In this document: piece by piece, positions 32,555 to 42,009 of the stretch
Layout of the letters: each line of letters begins with the position of its first letter
Position numbering within the stretch: the stretch's first letter is position 1
From: Paralteromonas sediminis
GTDB lineage: Bacteria; Pseudomonadota; Gammaproteobacteria; Enterobacterales; Alteromonadaceae
Direction of reading: 5' to 3'
NCBI RefSeq assembly: GCF_003820355.1
Contig: NZ_RPOK01000001.1
Span: 460,847-524,846, forward strand
DNA: 64,000 nt
Program-made: the position numbers and the translations under genes
The notes under the pieces: generated by a model
The model's input: only the letters and a program-made list of their open reading frames with translations
Told to the model about the DNA's origin: nothing
Database searches by the model: none

Positions 32555-33966
32555 GCACGAATATCACCAAATTACAGTGCATTATCGCCGCTGCCCTGTT
32601 GTTTACTTCTCAATGGTGTTTCGCCAATTTGGAAGATTGTAGTGATATTAAATTAGGGGGAGGCGATTCGTCTAAAGAGCTTGACCCCGTTGTTATTGAG
32701 AAGTTTAAAAACCAGCTTATTCGTTGCGCTGAATCCGGGCATGAGGTGTCAATGCTCTTCCTTATCGCTAGCTACACTGAGGGTCACCCGGAACTCAATA
32801 TCGAAAAAGATCACAACAAGCTGCTGAAATTGTTAGAAACGGATGCACGGAGAGGAAACTCTGATGCTCAAGATATTCTGGTTCAGCTATATACAGATGA
32901 TGAATTTCTCAAACTCACAAATGAATCCCAAGAAAGTGCCAGATATAAAGCTTACATGTGGTATTACGCATCGCTTGCGTCAAACCAAAACAGTGTACGT
33001 AAATTTAAAGCAATTACTTTGCTAGAGGAGCAAATGAGCCCGGAGCAGGTCAATCGCGCTATTGTCGAGGCGAGCGACATACATTTGGCGAATTTTCAAC
33101 GCAATGGCGCTAAAGTGTATCACCAGCTTGGAAGAAAATATTTTGAAGGGAAGGTGGTTAAGAAGGATCTTGAAAAAGCGCATGACAACTTTCTTAAAGC
33201 TGCCAAGCATGGCTACTCCTATTCTCAGAATACACTTGGAAAACACTACACTCAAGGCACAGGCTACGTCGCAATAGATGTGTCGGAAGGGATGCGCTGG
33301 TATGAAAAATCTGCAGAGCAGGGCAATTCATATGCTATGTTCGAACTTGGTAAGTTGCATTTACATGGCTCACATGTTGATCAAAATATACCACGAGCGA
33401 TTCAATATATTGCGACAGCTGCAGAAAAGGGTGTTGATGATGCAAAGGTGTTGCTTGGGGAGTTTTACGTCAACGGGACGCACGTAGAAAAAGATGTCAA
33501 ACGGGCTTTTCAGTTATTTGAGTCTGCGGCCAAGGCGAGACATGCGCAGGCTCAGTATTATTTGGGGCATAGCTACAAACTAGGGATGGCTGTGCAAAAA
33601 GATATCCAAGAAGCTTATAAGTGGTATTTGAAATCAGCCAAGGCTGGCTATGCGGCTGCCCAGTACTCTATGGGCGTTGTTAAACAAAAAGGAAATACCG
33701 AAGCAAACATAGCGATTGCACGTGTTGAGGCGTTAGAATGGTACAGCAAAGCGGCCGAGCAGGGCCACGCCAGGGCTCGCTTCAATTTGGGGGTTATCTA
33801 CGCTGAAGGTGGCGGTGGGGTTGAGAAAGACTTGTTCAAGGCCTATAAAGAAGTGCTGCTTTCGGGCGTGGAGCATACTTATAAAGAGCCCGTGCTGCAG
33901 TCCATTACGCAGCAAATGTCGCAAGCAGAATTAGAAAAAGTCGGCGTGTTGTTAGAGTCACTCTAG
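32551..33966 (+). CDS. Secreted Sel1-repeat (TPR-like) protein
   Basis: 471 residues. Signal peptide to about residue 26 (SQWCFA-NLEDC). Residues 185-450 are Sel1-like repeats of about 36 residues: KVYHQLGRKYFEGKVVKKDLEKAHDNFLKAAKHGYSYSQNTLGKHY..., SYAMFELGKLHLHG, AKVLLGEFYVNG, AQAQYYLGHSYKLG, AAAQYSMGVVKQKG, ARARFNLGVIYAEGG. These solenoids bind protein partners. The N-terminal 160 residues hold weaker repeats. Coupled to the secreted protein upstream. Role unknown. Confidence 0.85.
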   Translation: MSTNITKLQCIIAAALLFTSQWCFANLEDCSDIKLGGGDSSKELDPVVIEKFKNQLIRCAESGHEVSMLFLIASYTEGHPELNIEKDHNKLLKLLETDARRGNSDAQDILVQLYTDDEFLKLTNESQESARYKAYMWYYASLASNQNSVRKFKAITLLEEQMSPEQVNRAIVEASDIHLANFQRNGAKVYHQLGRKYFEGKVVKKDLEKAHDNFLKAAKHGYSYSQNTLGKHYTQGTGYVAIDVSEGMRWYEKSAEQGNSYAMFELGKLHLHGSHVDQNIPRAIQYIATAAEKGVDDAKVLLGEFYVNGTHVEKDVKRAFQLFESAAKARHAQAQYYLGHSYKLGMAVQKDIQEAYKWYLKSAKAGYAAAQYSMGVVKQKGNTEANIAIARVEALEWYSKAAEQGHARARFNLGVIYAEGGGGVEKDLFKAYKEVLLSGVEHTYKEPVLQSITQQMSQAELEKVGVLLESL

Positions 33967-34013
33967 CTTAGAGAGATTGAACAGACCTATGTCTCATTGG
34001 CAGTGTGGTAGGC

Positions 34014-35156
34014 TTATACAAACTCCGCGAGCAAACTGTTCAGATAACGACGCCCTGTGGGGGTGACTTGCCATGCGTGTTCAGTGTCCTCCACCAATCC
34101 CTTTTGTACAGCGTTATTCATAATGTGTATTGTTGCTGAATCCATGGGTTGAAATGTCGCCTGCTCAAAGGCGTCTTTTAATATCGGTTCATGCAATCTA
34201 AACCGATTCATAAAAAATTCAAAGGGCCGCTCTTCGGCAGTAACCGGTGTTAGCTGGTCTAAATAGGGCCTGTCCAGAGTCATATAACCGCGTGGATGTT
34301 TTACTTTGACTGTGCGTAATATTTCTCCTGTGAGTGGGTTACTTATCTTGCCGTGGGCACCGCAGCCAATACCCAGGTAATCACCAAAGCGCCAATAATT
34401 GATATTGTGCTGGCACATTTCATTAGGTTTACTGTAAGCGGATATCTCATATTGCCGGTACCCCGCTTTTTCTAATAATGCATGACCATGGGTTTGAATG
34501 TCCCATAAAATATCGTCATCAGGAAGTTCAGGCGGGCGGCTATAAAACGGCGTGTTAGGCTCTATGGTCAGCTGATACCAGCTTAGATGCGGTGGATTGA
34601 GTGCTATTGCGCGTTTTAGATCGTTCATTGCCTGCTCTAGAGATTGCTCTGGCAAGCCGTGCATTAAATCCAGGTTGAAGGTGTTGACCCCGCTGGCTTG
34701 TGCCAATGCCAGTGCATTTTCAGCTTCCTGATCATTGTGAATTCGCCCTAACACTTTTAAATGCGAGGGTGAAAAACTTTGCACACCAACAGAGAAGCGG
34801 TTGACGCCAGCCGCAACGTAACCTGCAAAGCGATGGGCCTCGACAGTGCCGGGATTGGCTTCTAGCGTAATCTCTGCATCAGGGGCTAAATTTACGCGCT
34901 CACGGACGCCTTGTAACAGTCGTTCGATAGCTTGCTCACTAAACAAACTTGGTGTGCCACCCCCAATAAAGATGGTTTCGACAGGCCGCTCGCCTATTCG
35001 CTGGGCATCTAACGCTAAGTCGTCAAGAAGATGAGCCACATACGCTTTTTCAGGCAACGACGTTTGTTTTTGACCGTGAGAGTTAAAGTCACAATAGGGG
35101 CATTTTTGAACACACCAGGGAATGTGTATATACAGTGAGAGCGGAACGCTAACCAA
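34014..35156 (-). CDS. hemW: Radical SAM haem chaperone HemW
   Basis: 380 residues. The radical-SAM cluster CVQKCPYC (C15, C19, C22) and GGGTPSLF are intact, and the HemW hallmark HNINYWRFGDYLGIGCGAHG is present; coproporphyrinogen dehydrogenase HemN lacks this. HemW delivers haem to respiratory proteins. The start is TTG at 35,156, overlapping rdgB by eight bases. Last gene of a cca-srmB-rdgB-hemW run. Confidence 0.93.
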   Translation of the reverse strand: MVSVPLSLYIHIPWCVQKCPYCDFNSHGQKQTSLPEKAYVAHLLDDLALDAQRIGERPVETIFIGGGTPSLFSEQAIERLLQGVRERVNLAPDAEITLEANPGTVEAHRFAGYVAAGVNRFSVGVQSFSPSHLKVLGRIHNDQEAENALALAQASGVNTFNLDLMHGLPEQSLEQAMNDLKRAIALNPPHLSWYQLTIEPNTPFYSRPPELPDDDILWDIQTHGHALLEKAGYRQYEISAYSKPNEMCQHNINYWRFGDYLGIGCGAHGKISNPLTGEILRTVKVKHPRGYMTLDRPYLDQLTPVTAEERPFEFFMNRFRLHEPILKDAFEQATFQPMDSATIHIMNNAVQKGLVEDTEHAWQVTPTGRRYLNSLLAEFV

Positions 35157-35742
35157 GGAGTTGACTCATTTTTTCACGCAGTAGGGTGACAGCCTGACCT
35201 CTGTGACTGATAGTATTTTTGGTTTTTTTATCCAGTTGTGCAGCTGTGCAGGACTGTTCGGGTAACCAAAAAACAGGGTCGTAACCAAAGCCTCCCTCTC
35301 CGTGCGGTGTTAAGGCGATTTCACCATGCCACTGGCCTTGTGCAATAACAGGAATAGGATCATCAGCATGGCGCATGAACACTAATACACACTGAAAATG
35401 CGCCTTTCTGTCTGTCATGCCTTCCATCGCATCAAGTAGCTTATTCACGTTGTCTGTATCACTGGCATCAACGCCTGCGTAGCGCGATGAAAAGATACCG
35501 GGTGCCCCCTTGAGCGCATTGACCACCAGACCAGAATCATCGGCCAATGCCGGCAGACCCGTTTCCTTGGCTGCATGACGAGCTTTAATAATAGCGTTTT
35601 CAACGAAGGTCGTGCCTGTTTCAGGCACACTGCTCACACCACACGCTGTTTGCGCAATAACGTCTACCTGCCAGGCAGAGAAGATCTGAGAAAATTCGCG
35701 AATTTTACCCGCATTACCTGACGCTAAAACCAATTGTTTCAT
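35149..35742 (-). CDS. rdgB: XTP/dITP diphosphatase (RdgB/HAM1)
   Basis: 197 residues from ATG 35,742 (as long as E. coli RdgB); a GTG four codons earlier overlaps the srmB stop. Hydrolyses non-canonical purine triphosphates (dITP, XTP) to the monophosphate and pyrophosphate, keeping them out of DNA. LVLASGNAGKIREF, ADDSGLVVNALKGAPGIFSSRYAG, GEGGFGYDPVFW and SHRGQAV are the family motifs. The rdgB-hemW pair is conserved in Gammaproteobacteria. Confidence 0.96.
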   Translation of the reverse strand: MKQLVLASGNAGKIREFSQIFSAWQVDVIAQTACGVSSVPETGTTFVENAIIKARHAAKETGLPALADDSGLVVNALKGAPGIFSSRYAGVDASDTDNVNKLLDAMEGMTDRKAHFQCVLVFMRHADDPIPVIAQGQWHGEIALTPHGEGGFGYDPVFWLPEQSCTAAQLDKKTKNTISHRGQAVTLLREKMSQLLG

Positions 35743-35750
35743 ATTACTTA

Positions 35751-36941
35751 TCACTTTTTCTTTTTGGTTTTCTTCTTTTTGCTTTTACTGGCACTCGGTG
35801 CTTTGTGCTTGGGCCGAAGGCCGTCAATCACTCTGGGTTTTATCAGCGTGTCGGTGTAACGGCTCACTTTACCCAGCATGTCAAAGTCGTGGGCCTCGAT
35901 CAGAGATATGGCAGTACCTTTTGCGCCGGCCCTTCCTGTTCTGCCGATGCGGTGTACAAAAATATCGGCTTTACGCGGCATATCAAAGTTAATCACGTGA
36001 CTCACATTGGGGACATCGATGCCTCTAGCGGCGACATCTGTGGCCACTAATACTTTTATTTTGCCGGATTTAAACGAAGCCAGCGCCTGGTTGCGTTTGT
36101 CCTGAGGCATCTCACCTTGCAACCAGCAGCATTCAATTCCCTGTTGTTGCAAGGTGTCTTTCAGCCACTGGACTCGCTCTCGGGTTTTCACAAAGACTAT
36201 CGCATTAGTGATTTGTTCTTTGAGAATATGGGCCAGCAACGCAGTTTTATGGTTGAGATCATCGGCCAAATGAAACCATTGCAACGTTTTGGCTTTTTCT
36301 TTACGAGAGGGGAACGCCTCAATTTCTGCTGGATTATCAAGTATCTCCTCGGCAAAGGTTCTAACGCCTTTCCCTTCTAGTGTGGCTGAGAAAAGCATGG
36401 TTTGTTTCCGCCATCGCGCTTCAGCCGCTATTTGGTTAACGATACCGCCAAAGCCCATATCCAGCATACGGTCTGCTTCATCAAGCACTAAGATCTCAAT
36501 GTCACGACAGTCGGCGGTCTCTTTTTCAATATGCTCGAATAACCGACCCGGGGTCGCAACAAGGATATCCAAATTTTTCGACAGGGTTTCTTTATCGGTG
36601 CCGTAGTTAATGCCCCCAGTAATGACGCCACATTGCAAAGCGGTAAAACGCGTGAATTTTACCGCCTGCTCGTATATTTGTATCGCTAGCTCTCGGGTAG
36701 GGGTTAGGATAAGTACACGCGTTTGGCCCGGTTCACTGCGAGGGAAATCAAGCAGATACTGGCAGGCAGGCAACAAAAATGCAGCTGTTTTTCCTGTGCC
36801 AGTTGGCGCAGACGCCAATATATCCCGTTGCTCCATTGCAATGGGTATGGCCTGCTGTTGAATGCTGGTAGGTGTACCAAAACCCATTTCGGTTGTCGCT
36901 TGGCACAACGCATCGTCTAGTTCTAATTCGCTAAAAAGCAT
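35751..36941 (-). CDS. srmB: DEAD-box RNA helicase SrmB
   Basis: 396 residues. Q-motif (GFGTPTSIQQQAIP), ASAPTGTGKTAAF, PTRELA, DEADRMLDMGF, FSATLEG, VFVKTRERV, ATDVAARGIDVP and HRIGRTGRAG. Specific SrmB features: LFSELELDDAL at the N-terminus, RWRKQTMLFSATLEG and ISLIEAHDFDMLGKVSRYT. SrmB acts in early 50S assembly. The C-terminal tail is shorter than in E. coli, ending in a Lys-rich stretch. No Shine-Dalgarno is visible; TATACT (36,954-36,949) lies seven bases before the ATG, so some transcripts might be leaderless. Confidence 0.93.
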   Translation of the reverse strand: MLFSELELDDALCQATTEMGFGTPTSIQQQAIPIAMEQRDILASAPTGTGKTAAFLLPACQYLLDFPRSEPGQTRVLILTPTRELAIQIYEQAVKFTRFTALQCGVITGGINYGTDKETLSKNLDILVATPGRLFEHIEKETADCRDIEILVLDEADRMLDMGFGGIVNQIAAEARWRKQTMLFSATLEGKGVRTFAEEILDNPAEIEAFPSRKEKAKTLQWFHLADDLNHKTALLAHILKEQITNAIVFVKTRERVQWLKDTLQQQGIECCWLQGEMPQDKRNQALASFKSGKIKVLVATDVAARGIDVPNVSHVINFDMPRKADIFVHRIGRTGRAGAKGTAISLIEAHDFDMLGKVSRYTDTLIKPRVIDGLRPKHKAPSASKSKKKKTKKKK

Positions 36942-36976
36942 AGGATTGAGTATAAGAAAGTAAGGTGGTTAGTTTA

Positions 36977-38119
36977 TCAAAGGTTTAGCACTTCGCCTAT
37001 GCAATACAAGCGTTTCTGTTCAAGTGCTTCTTTTATTGCCATACCTTTTAAGCCAGATTCAGCTAACGCTTTTGCAGACACTTGTTTGGCGGCATCAAGG
37101 GCGTGCTTAATTTTGTGTTGTTTTTCAGGCCAGGCTGCATCACTGAGTTCAAAAACTTGACTCATCACATCCAACATCAACAAAAATTCCTCTTCTTTTC
37201 GCCACACGTCGGCTCGGTTGAACAAGGCCAATGTTGATGACGGATTGTCCGTGATTGTGGAAAGCGTGTCTTTAACCTTATCCACGGTATGGCTAAACTG
37301 ACAGAGCTTTTTAGGGGCTTTTATTTGTTTTAACCATGTTGAGGCATTTCCTGTGGGCAGTATGAGACTGATGGCAATACAGCACCTTTTAACACTATCA
37401 CTGTCATGTTCGCTGGCGATTTTTTGCAGTAGGTGTAATGGCGCCTCTTTCGCTATGTCAGGGTAAAGCGGTGTAAACCAAGGCGAGATGGCATTGGCGT
37501 TAGCAAGCACCTGAAAGAAAATATCCGGGCGTCGCTCTGACAAGGCTTTTTCGGTCTCTCGCCATACCCTTTCTGCCGCTAGAGAAGTAAGCTCATTAGC
37601 ACGGCTCATGGTTTGCATTAATTGCAGTGTGTCATCTGCAAGGGTAAACCCCAGGTGAGCAAACCGAGCTGCAAAGCGCGCAACACGCAGAATACGAAGC
37701 GGATCTTCACTAAAGGCGGGTGATACATGACGCAGCTTTTTGAGCTTGATGTCATCCAGACCATGATAGGGATCGTAGAGATTACCTTCACTGTCTTGTG
37801 CGATGGCGTTAATCGTTAAGTCTCGTCGCAACAGATCATCTTCTAACGTAACGTGTTCAGACGCGTCACAGGTAAATCCCGTGTAGCCCTGACCACTTTT
37901 TCTTTCTGTACGCGCAAGGGCATACTCTTCTTTAGTGGTAGGGTGCAGGTAGACGGGAAAGTCTTTACCTACCTGAATAAAACCTTGCTCTACCATGTTC
38001 TGGTGGGTCGCGCCCACTACTACCCAATCCCGCTCTTTTACGTCAATGTCGAGTAAGCTGTCGCGCACTGCGCCACCTACTAGGTACACCTTGGCGTTTT
38101 TAATCATGTATGTCTTCAT
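36977..38119 (-). CDS. cca: CCA-adding enzyme (tRNA nucleotidyltransferase)
   Basis: 380 residues from the ATG at 38,119, which has AGGGA six bases upstream. Adds or repairs the tRNA 3' CCA. N-terminal catalytic motifs: [23 protein letters not shown] (the DxD region), [40 protein letters not shown]. The E. coli-type C-terminal HD phosphohydrolase motif is not visible; the tail is shorter and divergent. So nucleotidyltransferase activity is expected, but not the 2',3'-cyclic phosphodiesterase of the multifunctional enzyme. Confidence 0.93.
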   Translation of the reverse strand: MKTYMIKNAKVYLVGGAVRDSLLDIDVKERDWVVVGATHQNMVEQGFIQVGKDFPVYLHPTTKEEYALARTERKSGQGYTGFTCDASEHVTLEDDLLRRDLTINAIAQDSEGNLYDPYHGLDDIKLKKLRHVSPAFSEDPLRILRVARFAARFAHLGFTLADDTLQLMQTMSRANELTSLAAERVWRETEKALSERRPDIFFQVLANANAISPWFTPLYPDIAKEAPLHLLQKIASEHDSDSVKRCCIAISLILPTGNASTWLKQIKAPKKLCQFSHTVDKVKDTLSTITDNPSSTLALFNRADVWRKEEEFLLMLDVMSQVFELSDAAWPEKQHKIKHALDAAKQVSAKALAESGLKGMAIKEALEQKRLYCIGEVLNL

Positions 38120-38220
38120 TTGGATCCCTGTCACTATCATAAATCAATTTGCTTTTGACTTTGACAATAATTCCACATCTAGCTAGTTTAGAGACCGACA
38201 TTTAACAGTAGTTAACAGGC

Positions 38221-39132
38221 ATGTATCTTAATTATTTTGGGTTATCGGATAACCCGTTTTCCATTGCGCCGAATCCGGACTATCTCTATATGAGTCCGCG
38301 CCATAAGGAGGCGCTGGCGCATTTGACATTTGGCTTGCGAGAAAGCGGTGGTTTTGTCATGTTGACCGGTGAAGTGGGTACCGGCAAAACCACAGTATCA
38401 CGAAAGTTGTTACAACAATTGCCAGACAATACCCAGGTGGCGATGATATTAAATCCCACATTGTCAGCATTGGAACTGCTAGCGACAATTTGTGATGAGC
38501 TGGGCATTGACTATGAGGCGGCTAAAGGCAGCCTGAAGTACTTTTCTGACAAAATTCTTAAAAAACTGGCCGACAATCATCAAATTGGCGTAAACACGGT
38601 ACTTATTATCGATGAAGCGCAACACCTTATGCCAGAGGTGCTGGAGCAATTACGCCTGCTGACCAATTTAGAAACAAATCGAGAAAAGTTGTTGAAAGTT
38701 GTGCTCATTGGCCAGCCCGAATTGCAACAGCTGTTGAAACGCAACGAACTTAGGCAGTTGGCCCAGCGTATTACCGCTCGATATCACTTGCTGCCGCTAG
38801 ATGCGAATGAAGTGAAGCTTTATGTTGGACACAGACTAAGCGTAGCCAACGGTGATGTGCATATATTCAGTGAAGGCACGCTCAGAGCAATTCATGCCAT
38901 AAGTGGAGGCATTCCAAGAGTGATAAACCTGTTGTGTGATCGCGCGTTAACACTGGCGTTCACCAAGCAGAGCGCCACGGTTAAAAAGCCGGTATTTTTG
39001 GCGGCGGCAGAACAAATACTCGGTGCTGACGTTGTCGCGCAAAGGCTGCAGAGTCAGTCCAGAGCGATTCTTATTGGGTTATTTGTGTTATCTATTGCGC
39101 TGGGTTATGGCATAGGGGCAGCTTATGTCTGA
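38221..39132 (+). CDS. gspA: ExeA/GspA-type ATPase
   Basis: 303 residues. YFGLSDNPFSIAPNPDYLYMSPRHKEALAHLTFGL starts the ExeA family; Walker A GEVGTGKTT (51-59) and Walker B VLIIDEAQHL follow. The last 25 residues are a transmembrane helix (SRAILIGLFVLSIALGYGIGAAYV), so the ATPase is anchored with its domain in the cytoplasm. ExeA/ExeB insert the type II secretin in the outer membrane; no gsp operon is in this window. Overlaps exeB by eight bases. Confidence 0.9.
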   Translation: MYLNYFGLSDNPFSIAPNPDYLYMSPRHKEALAHLTFGLRESGGFVMLTGEVGTGKTTVSRKLLQQLPDNTQVAMILNPTLSALELLATICDELGIDYEAAKGSLKYFSDKILKKLADNHQIGVNTVLIIDEAQHLMPEVLEQLRLLTNLETNREKLLKVVLIGQPELQQLLKRNELRQLAQRITARYHLLPLDANEVKLYVGHRLSVANGDVHIFSEGTLRAIHAISGGIPRVINLLCDRALTLAFTKQSATVKKPVFLAAAEQILGADVVAQRLQSQSRAILIGLFVLSIALGYGIGAAYV

Positions 39133-40138
39133 ATGTATCAGTGTTTCTCAGCTGCAGCCCGGCATGGTCATTGTGCGTATCACAGAGCAAAATGGCCCGG
39201 TAAAAATTAAAAAATCGGGATTGGTTACCAGCAACGATATGATCAGAGGGTTGTCTGAAATGGGTGTGCTTGCGGTTGAAATTGACCCCGAGCAAACTGT
39301 CGAACTTGAAGCTGAAAGCGTTACCGCTGAGCCTACAGGCAGCACACAGACCCAAGCTTTGCTGAAAGGGCAATATGATCGTCAGGGGCACTATGACAAT
39401 CAACTTGCAGACCAATTCAACCGCAACTTGTTTTTGCCCAGCGTGCAAGGTATTCCGTCTATGTGGATGGTGTATTTTCGCCAGTCATTGCTGATCATTA
39501 TGATTGTGCTACTTGGGGGCGGAGTAGGTTTTGCAGGGGCAACCTACACGCTGTGGTGGCCATTATATGAGCAATCAGCGCCTGTTGTTGAGCAGCAAGC
39601 TGCACCCAGCATACCCACGGAGATTGCAACAGGAAAGCCCACGCAAACAGTAAATACTGAGCCCACTGAATCAGACACTCAACCAGTACCTGCGCAGCCT
39701 GTAGAGGAAACGCCTCGTGCAATCGAAGAGGCCGAGGATGATATCAGCGAAGGCACCTTGCTTACACAAACGCCTGACGACGAACCTGTGCAAGTGTCAC
39801 CTGAAATTCTACGCCGGTTTAACCAAGCCGTCGAAGCGTTGGATAACGAAAGTAGCTCACGGGATGAAACGCCCCAAGTCGCTGTTCGACAGGGTAGCGA
39901 TGTACAACGCATTGATCAGTTACCCGTGCGGGTAATGACAACCTTGCCCACCATGACATTTAGCGCTCATATGTATGCATCAAGACCCAGTGATAGATGG
40001 GTGAGGGTGAATGGACTGCGATTGCAGGAGGGCGACTGGATTGACGACAAGGTACGTATAGTAAACATAGAGGCACAGCGCGTTATTCTCGAATACCAAG
40101 ATGAAGTATTCAGCATGGCAGCACTGACAGACTGGTAG
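39125..40138 (+). CDS. gspB: ExeB/GspB-type protein with N-terminal DUF3391-like domain
   Basis: 337 residues. Residues 274-337, MTFSAHMYASRPSDRWVRVNGLRLQEGDWIDDKVRIVNIEAQRVILEYQDEVFSM, are the GspB C-terminal domain that binds peptidoglycan or the secretin. A transmembrane helix lies at about 119-143, followed by a Pro/Thr/Glu-rich periplasmic linker. Before the helix, residues 4-55 (CISVSQLQPGMVIVRIT... GVLAVEID) resemble the DUF3391 domain of HD-GYP proteins, an unusual extra for this family. Coupled to exeA. Confidence 0.85.
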   Translation: MSECISVSQLQPGMVIVRITEQNGPVKIKKSGLVTSNDMIRGLSEMGVLAVEIDPEQTVELEAESVTAEPTGSTQTQALLKGQYDRQGHYDNQLADQFNRNLFLPSVQGIPSMWMVYFRQSLLIIMIVLLGGGVGFAGATYTLWWPLYEQSAPVVEQQAAPSIPTEIATGKPTQTVNTEPTESDTQPVPAQPVEETPRAIEEAEDDISEGTLLTQTPDDEPVQVSPEILRRFNQAVEALDNESSSRDETPQVAVRQGSDVQRIDQLPVRVMTTLPTMTFSAHMYASRPSDRWVRVNGLRLQEGDWIDDKVRIVNIEAQRVILEYQDEVFSMAALTDW

Positions 40139-40143
40139 CATGA

Positions 40144-40737
40144 ATGACTGCGTCAGCATTTGATATTCCAAAACACTTCAAGGCGGGCAGGCCTGCCTGG
40201 GTTATTGGCTTGGGGCGATGGTTAGCTAAGCGAGCTGGCTGGTCCTTAACGGGGGCGTTTCCAGACAAGCCGGGTAAGTATGTGGTGCCTGTCGCGCCGC
40301 ATACATCAAACTGGGACTTTGTTATTGGCCTCTATCTTGTGTTGGCACTGGATTTGAAAGTCAATTGGCTAGGCAAACACACAATATTTGTACCAGGGGT
40401 AGCAAAACTGTGGCGCGCACTTGGCGGTATTCCTGTTGACCGGGCACACCCTTCAGGTGTGTTGACATCACTCGAGCAACTGATGTCAACACAAGCTGCA
40501 ACACTGATTGCCATAGCACCTGAGGGCACGCGCAAAAAAACTACGCGCTGGAAGACGGGGTTCCTGCGGCTGGCCTGCAACGCCAACGCGACAGTCATTC
40601 CCATTGGTATTGACAGTAAATCCAAACAATTCAAGGTACTGACGGCTTATTCACCGACTGGTGAGGTAGAGGATGATCTTAAAGCCATACAGGCTCAAAT
40701 GTCCCACTGTCAGGGCATTAACCCCGACAATATGTGA
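40144..40737 (+). CDS. 1-acyl-glycerol-3-phosphate acyltransferase family protein
   Basis: 197 residues. The HX4D catalytic box HTSNWD (H53, D58), GGIPVDR and APEGTRKKTTRWKTGF are the PlsC family motifs. The protein transfers acyl chains to glycerol phosphate or a related lipid. No membrane helix is obvious except a hydrophobic face at 15-30. It begins six bases after exeB and may share its transcript. Substrate not determined. Confidence 0.88.
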   Translation: MTASAFDIPKHFKAGRPAWVIGLGRWLAKRAGWSLTGAFPDKPGKYVVPVAPHTSNWDFVIGLYLVLALDLKVNWLGKHTIFVPGVAKLWRALGGIPVDRAHPSGVLTSLEQLMSTQAATLIAIAPEGTRKKTTRWKTGFLRLACNANATVIPIGIDSKSKQFKVLTAYSPTGEVEDDLKAIQAQMSHCQGINPDNM

Positions 40738-40757
40738 AGCGCAATATCGCCGTTGCG

Positions 40758-41942
40758 CTATACCTGATGCACAAATACGTCGCGGAAGAAGCGAGGAAGG
40801 TTGATATTGAAATCTGCCGGCTGTACGCTGGCTTCTATCTCATCGTCAATTTTGCTTAAATCAATCCGTTTAATATCACTGTGGTGATTGCCCACCACAC
40901 TGTAAAACGTCATGACGACGGGCTTGAGCATGTCATCAGGGTTCGGCTTTGCCACCAAGCCTAAACGGCCGCTTTTTAATTTCACCAATGAACCTACTGG
41001 ATAGATACCGATACAAGCGATAAATTGCTTAACAAGCTCCGAATCTAAGCCTGGCGTTTTGCTCAAGCGTTTTAGTGCCACCGCGGGTGGCAGTGCTTTT
41101 TGATAGGGGCGCTCTGAAATCATGGCATCGTAACTATCAACAATGGCTGCCATACGGGCAAAAGGCGAGACGTCATCGCCCGACAACCCCTTGGGATAGC
41201 CACTTCCATCTACGCGCTCGTGATGTTGTTCCACAACGGTTCTAGAAATGGTGGGCATATCGCCACACCGTTCGAGTAAGTCCAGGCCATGCTCAACATG
41301 ATTTTTAATCATCACCCAGTCATCCTGAGTTAATGACACATTGTTGTTGCGAATTTCAGGAGAAACCCAGGTCATACCCAAATCCATAGACATCACACCC
41401 AAACTCAACTCTTCAATTATCACGCTGTCATAGCCTAAATGATCAGCAAAGAGTGCAATCAGCACGCTGCAATTTATGCCGTGTTCTAGCAGGTATTGAT
41501 CAGCGTTTTTAATCATGGTCAGGCAACACATAGCACTGGGATTATCGAACACACTTTCAATAATGCTCTGTGAAATATTCTGTATTGGGGTGATATCGTT
41601 TGCAGCACCAGATTTGAGCTTAGACAGAAACTCACCCTGTATCATGACGGCTTCAAGATACAAATCATTGGCTTTGTGCAAATCTTCACCGCTGGCTTCG
41701 GTATTCTGTGGTTTGCAGGATAATTCGGGCTCGGCAACTTGTTCCTTCTCTGCCGGTGCTTCGATACGACTTTTACTCAGGTCCACCTCAACTTTGGTGA
41801 TACCTTGTTGCTTGATTTTTTCAATACCAACAGCCGTTTTAACCTGGCCTTTTGACCTCATCACTACGTTGCCCTGTTGCGCTACAACACGGTTAACATA
41901 GTGACCAGGTACTAGTTCATCGACAGACAGTATCTTGAGCAT
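40758..41942 (-). CDS. HD-GYP-family protein with DUF3391 domain, HD dyad lost
   Basis: 394 residues. N-terminal DUF3391 (LSVDELVPGHYVNRV... GITKVEVD, 5-54). Residues 125-330 have an HD-GYP fold with H154, HHERVDGSGYP (240-250) and VDSYDAM, but the metal-binding HDxGK is replaced by MDLGM (186-190), losing the His and the Lys. A c-di-GMP phosphodiesterase activity is therefore doubtful; a binding or scaffold role is possible. ATG start at 41,942. It is convergent with the acyltransferase, 20 bases apart. Confidence 0.88.
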   Translation of the reverse strand: MLKILSVDELVPGHYVNRVVAQQGNVVMRSKGQVKTAVGIEKIKQQGITKVEVDLSKSRIEAPAEKEQVAEPELSCKPQNTEASGEDLHKANDLYLEAVMIQGEFLSKLKSGAANDITPIQNISQSIIESVFDNPSAMCCLTMIKNADQYLLEHGINCSVLIALFADHLGYDSVIIEELSLGVMSMDLGMTWVSPEIRNNNVSLTQDDWVMIKNHVEHGLDLLERCGDMPTISRTVVEQHHERVDGSGYPKGLSGDDVSPFARMAAIVDSYDAMISERPYQKALPPAVALKRLSKTPGLDSELVKQFIACIGIYPVGSLVKLKSGRLGLVAKPNPDDMLKPVVMTFYSVVGNHHSDIKRIDLSKIDDEIEASVQPADFNINLPRFFRDVFVHQV

Positions 41943-42009
41943 AAACGGATATAAAGCGCTGTGTAATCTTACTTAAACAAAAGATTAGCACACTTATATC
42001 CAATTAGTG

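Noticed and set aside
36942-36954. Leaderless srmB transcript
   Set aside because: TATACT is well placed but no good -35 is visible and srmB follows cca by only 35 bases; noted in the srmB entry but not claimed.
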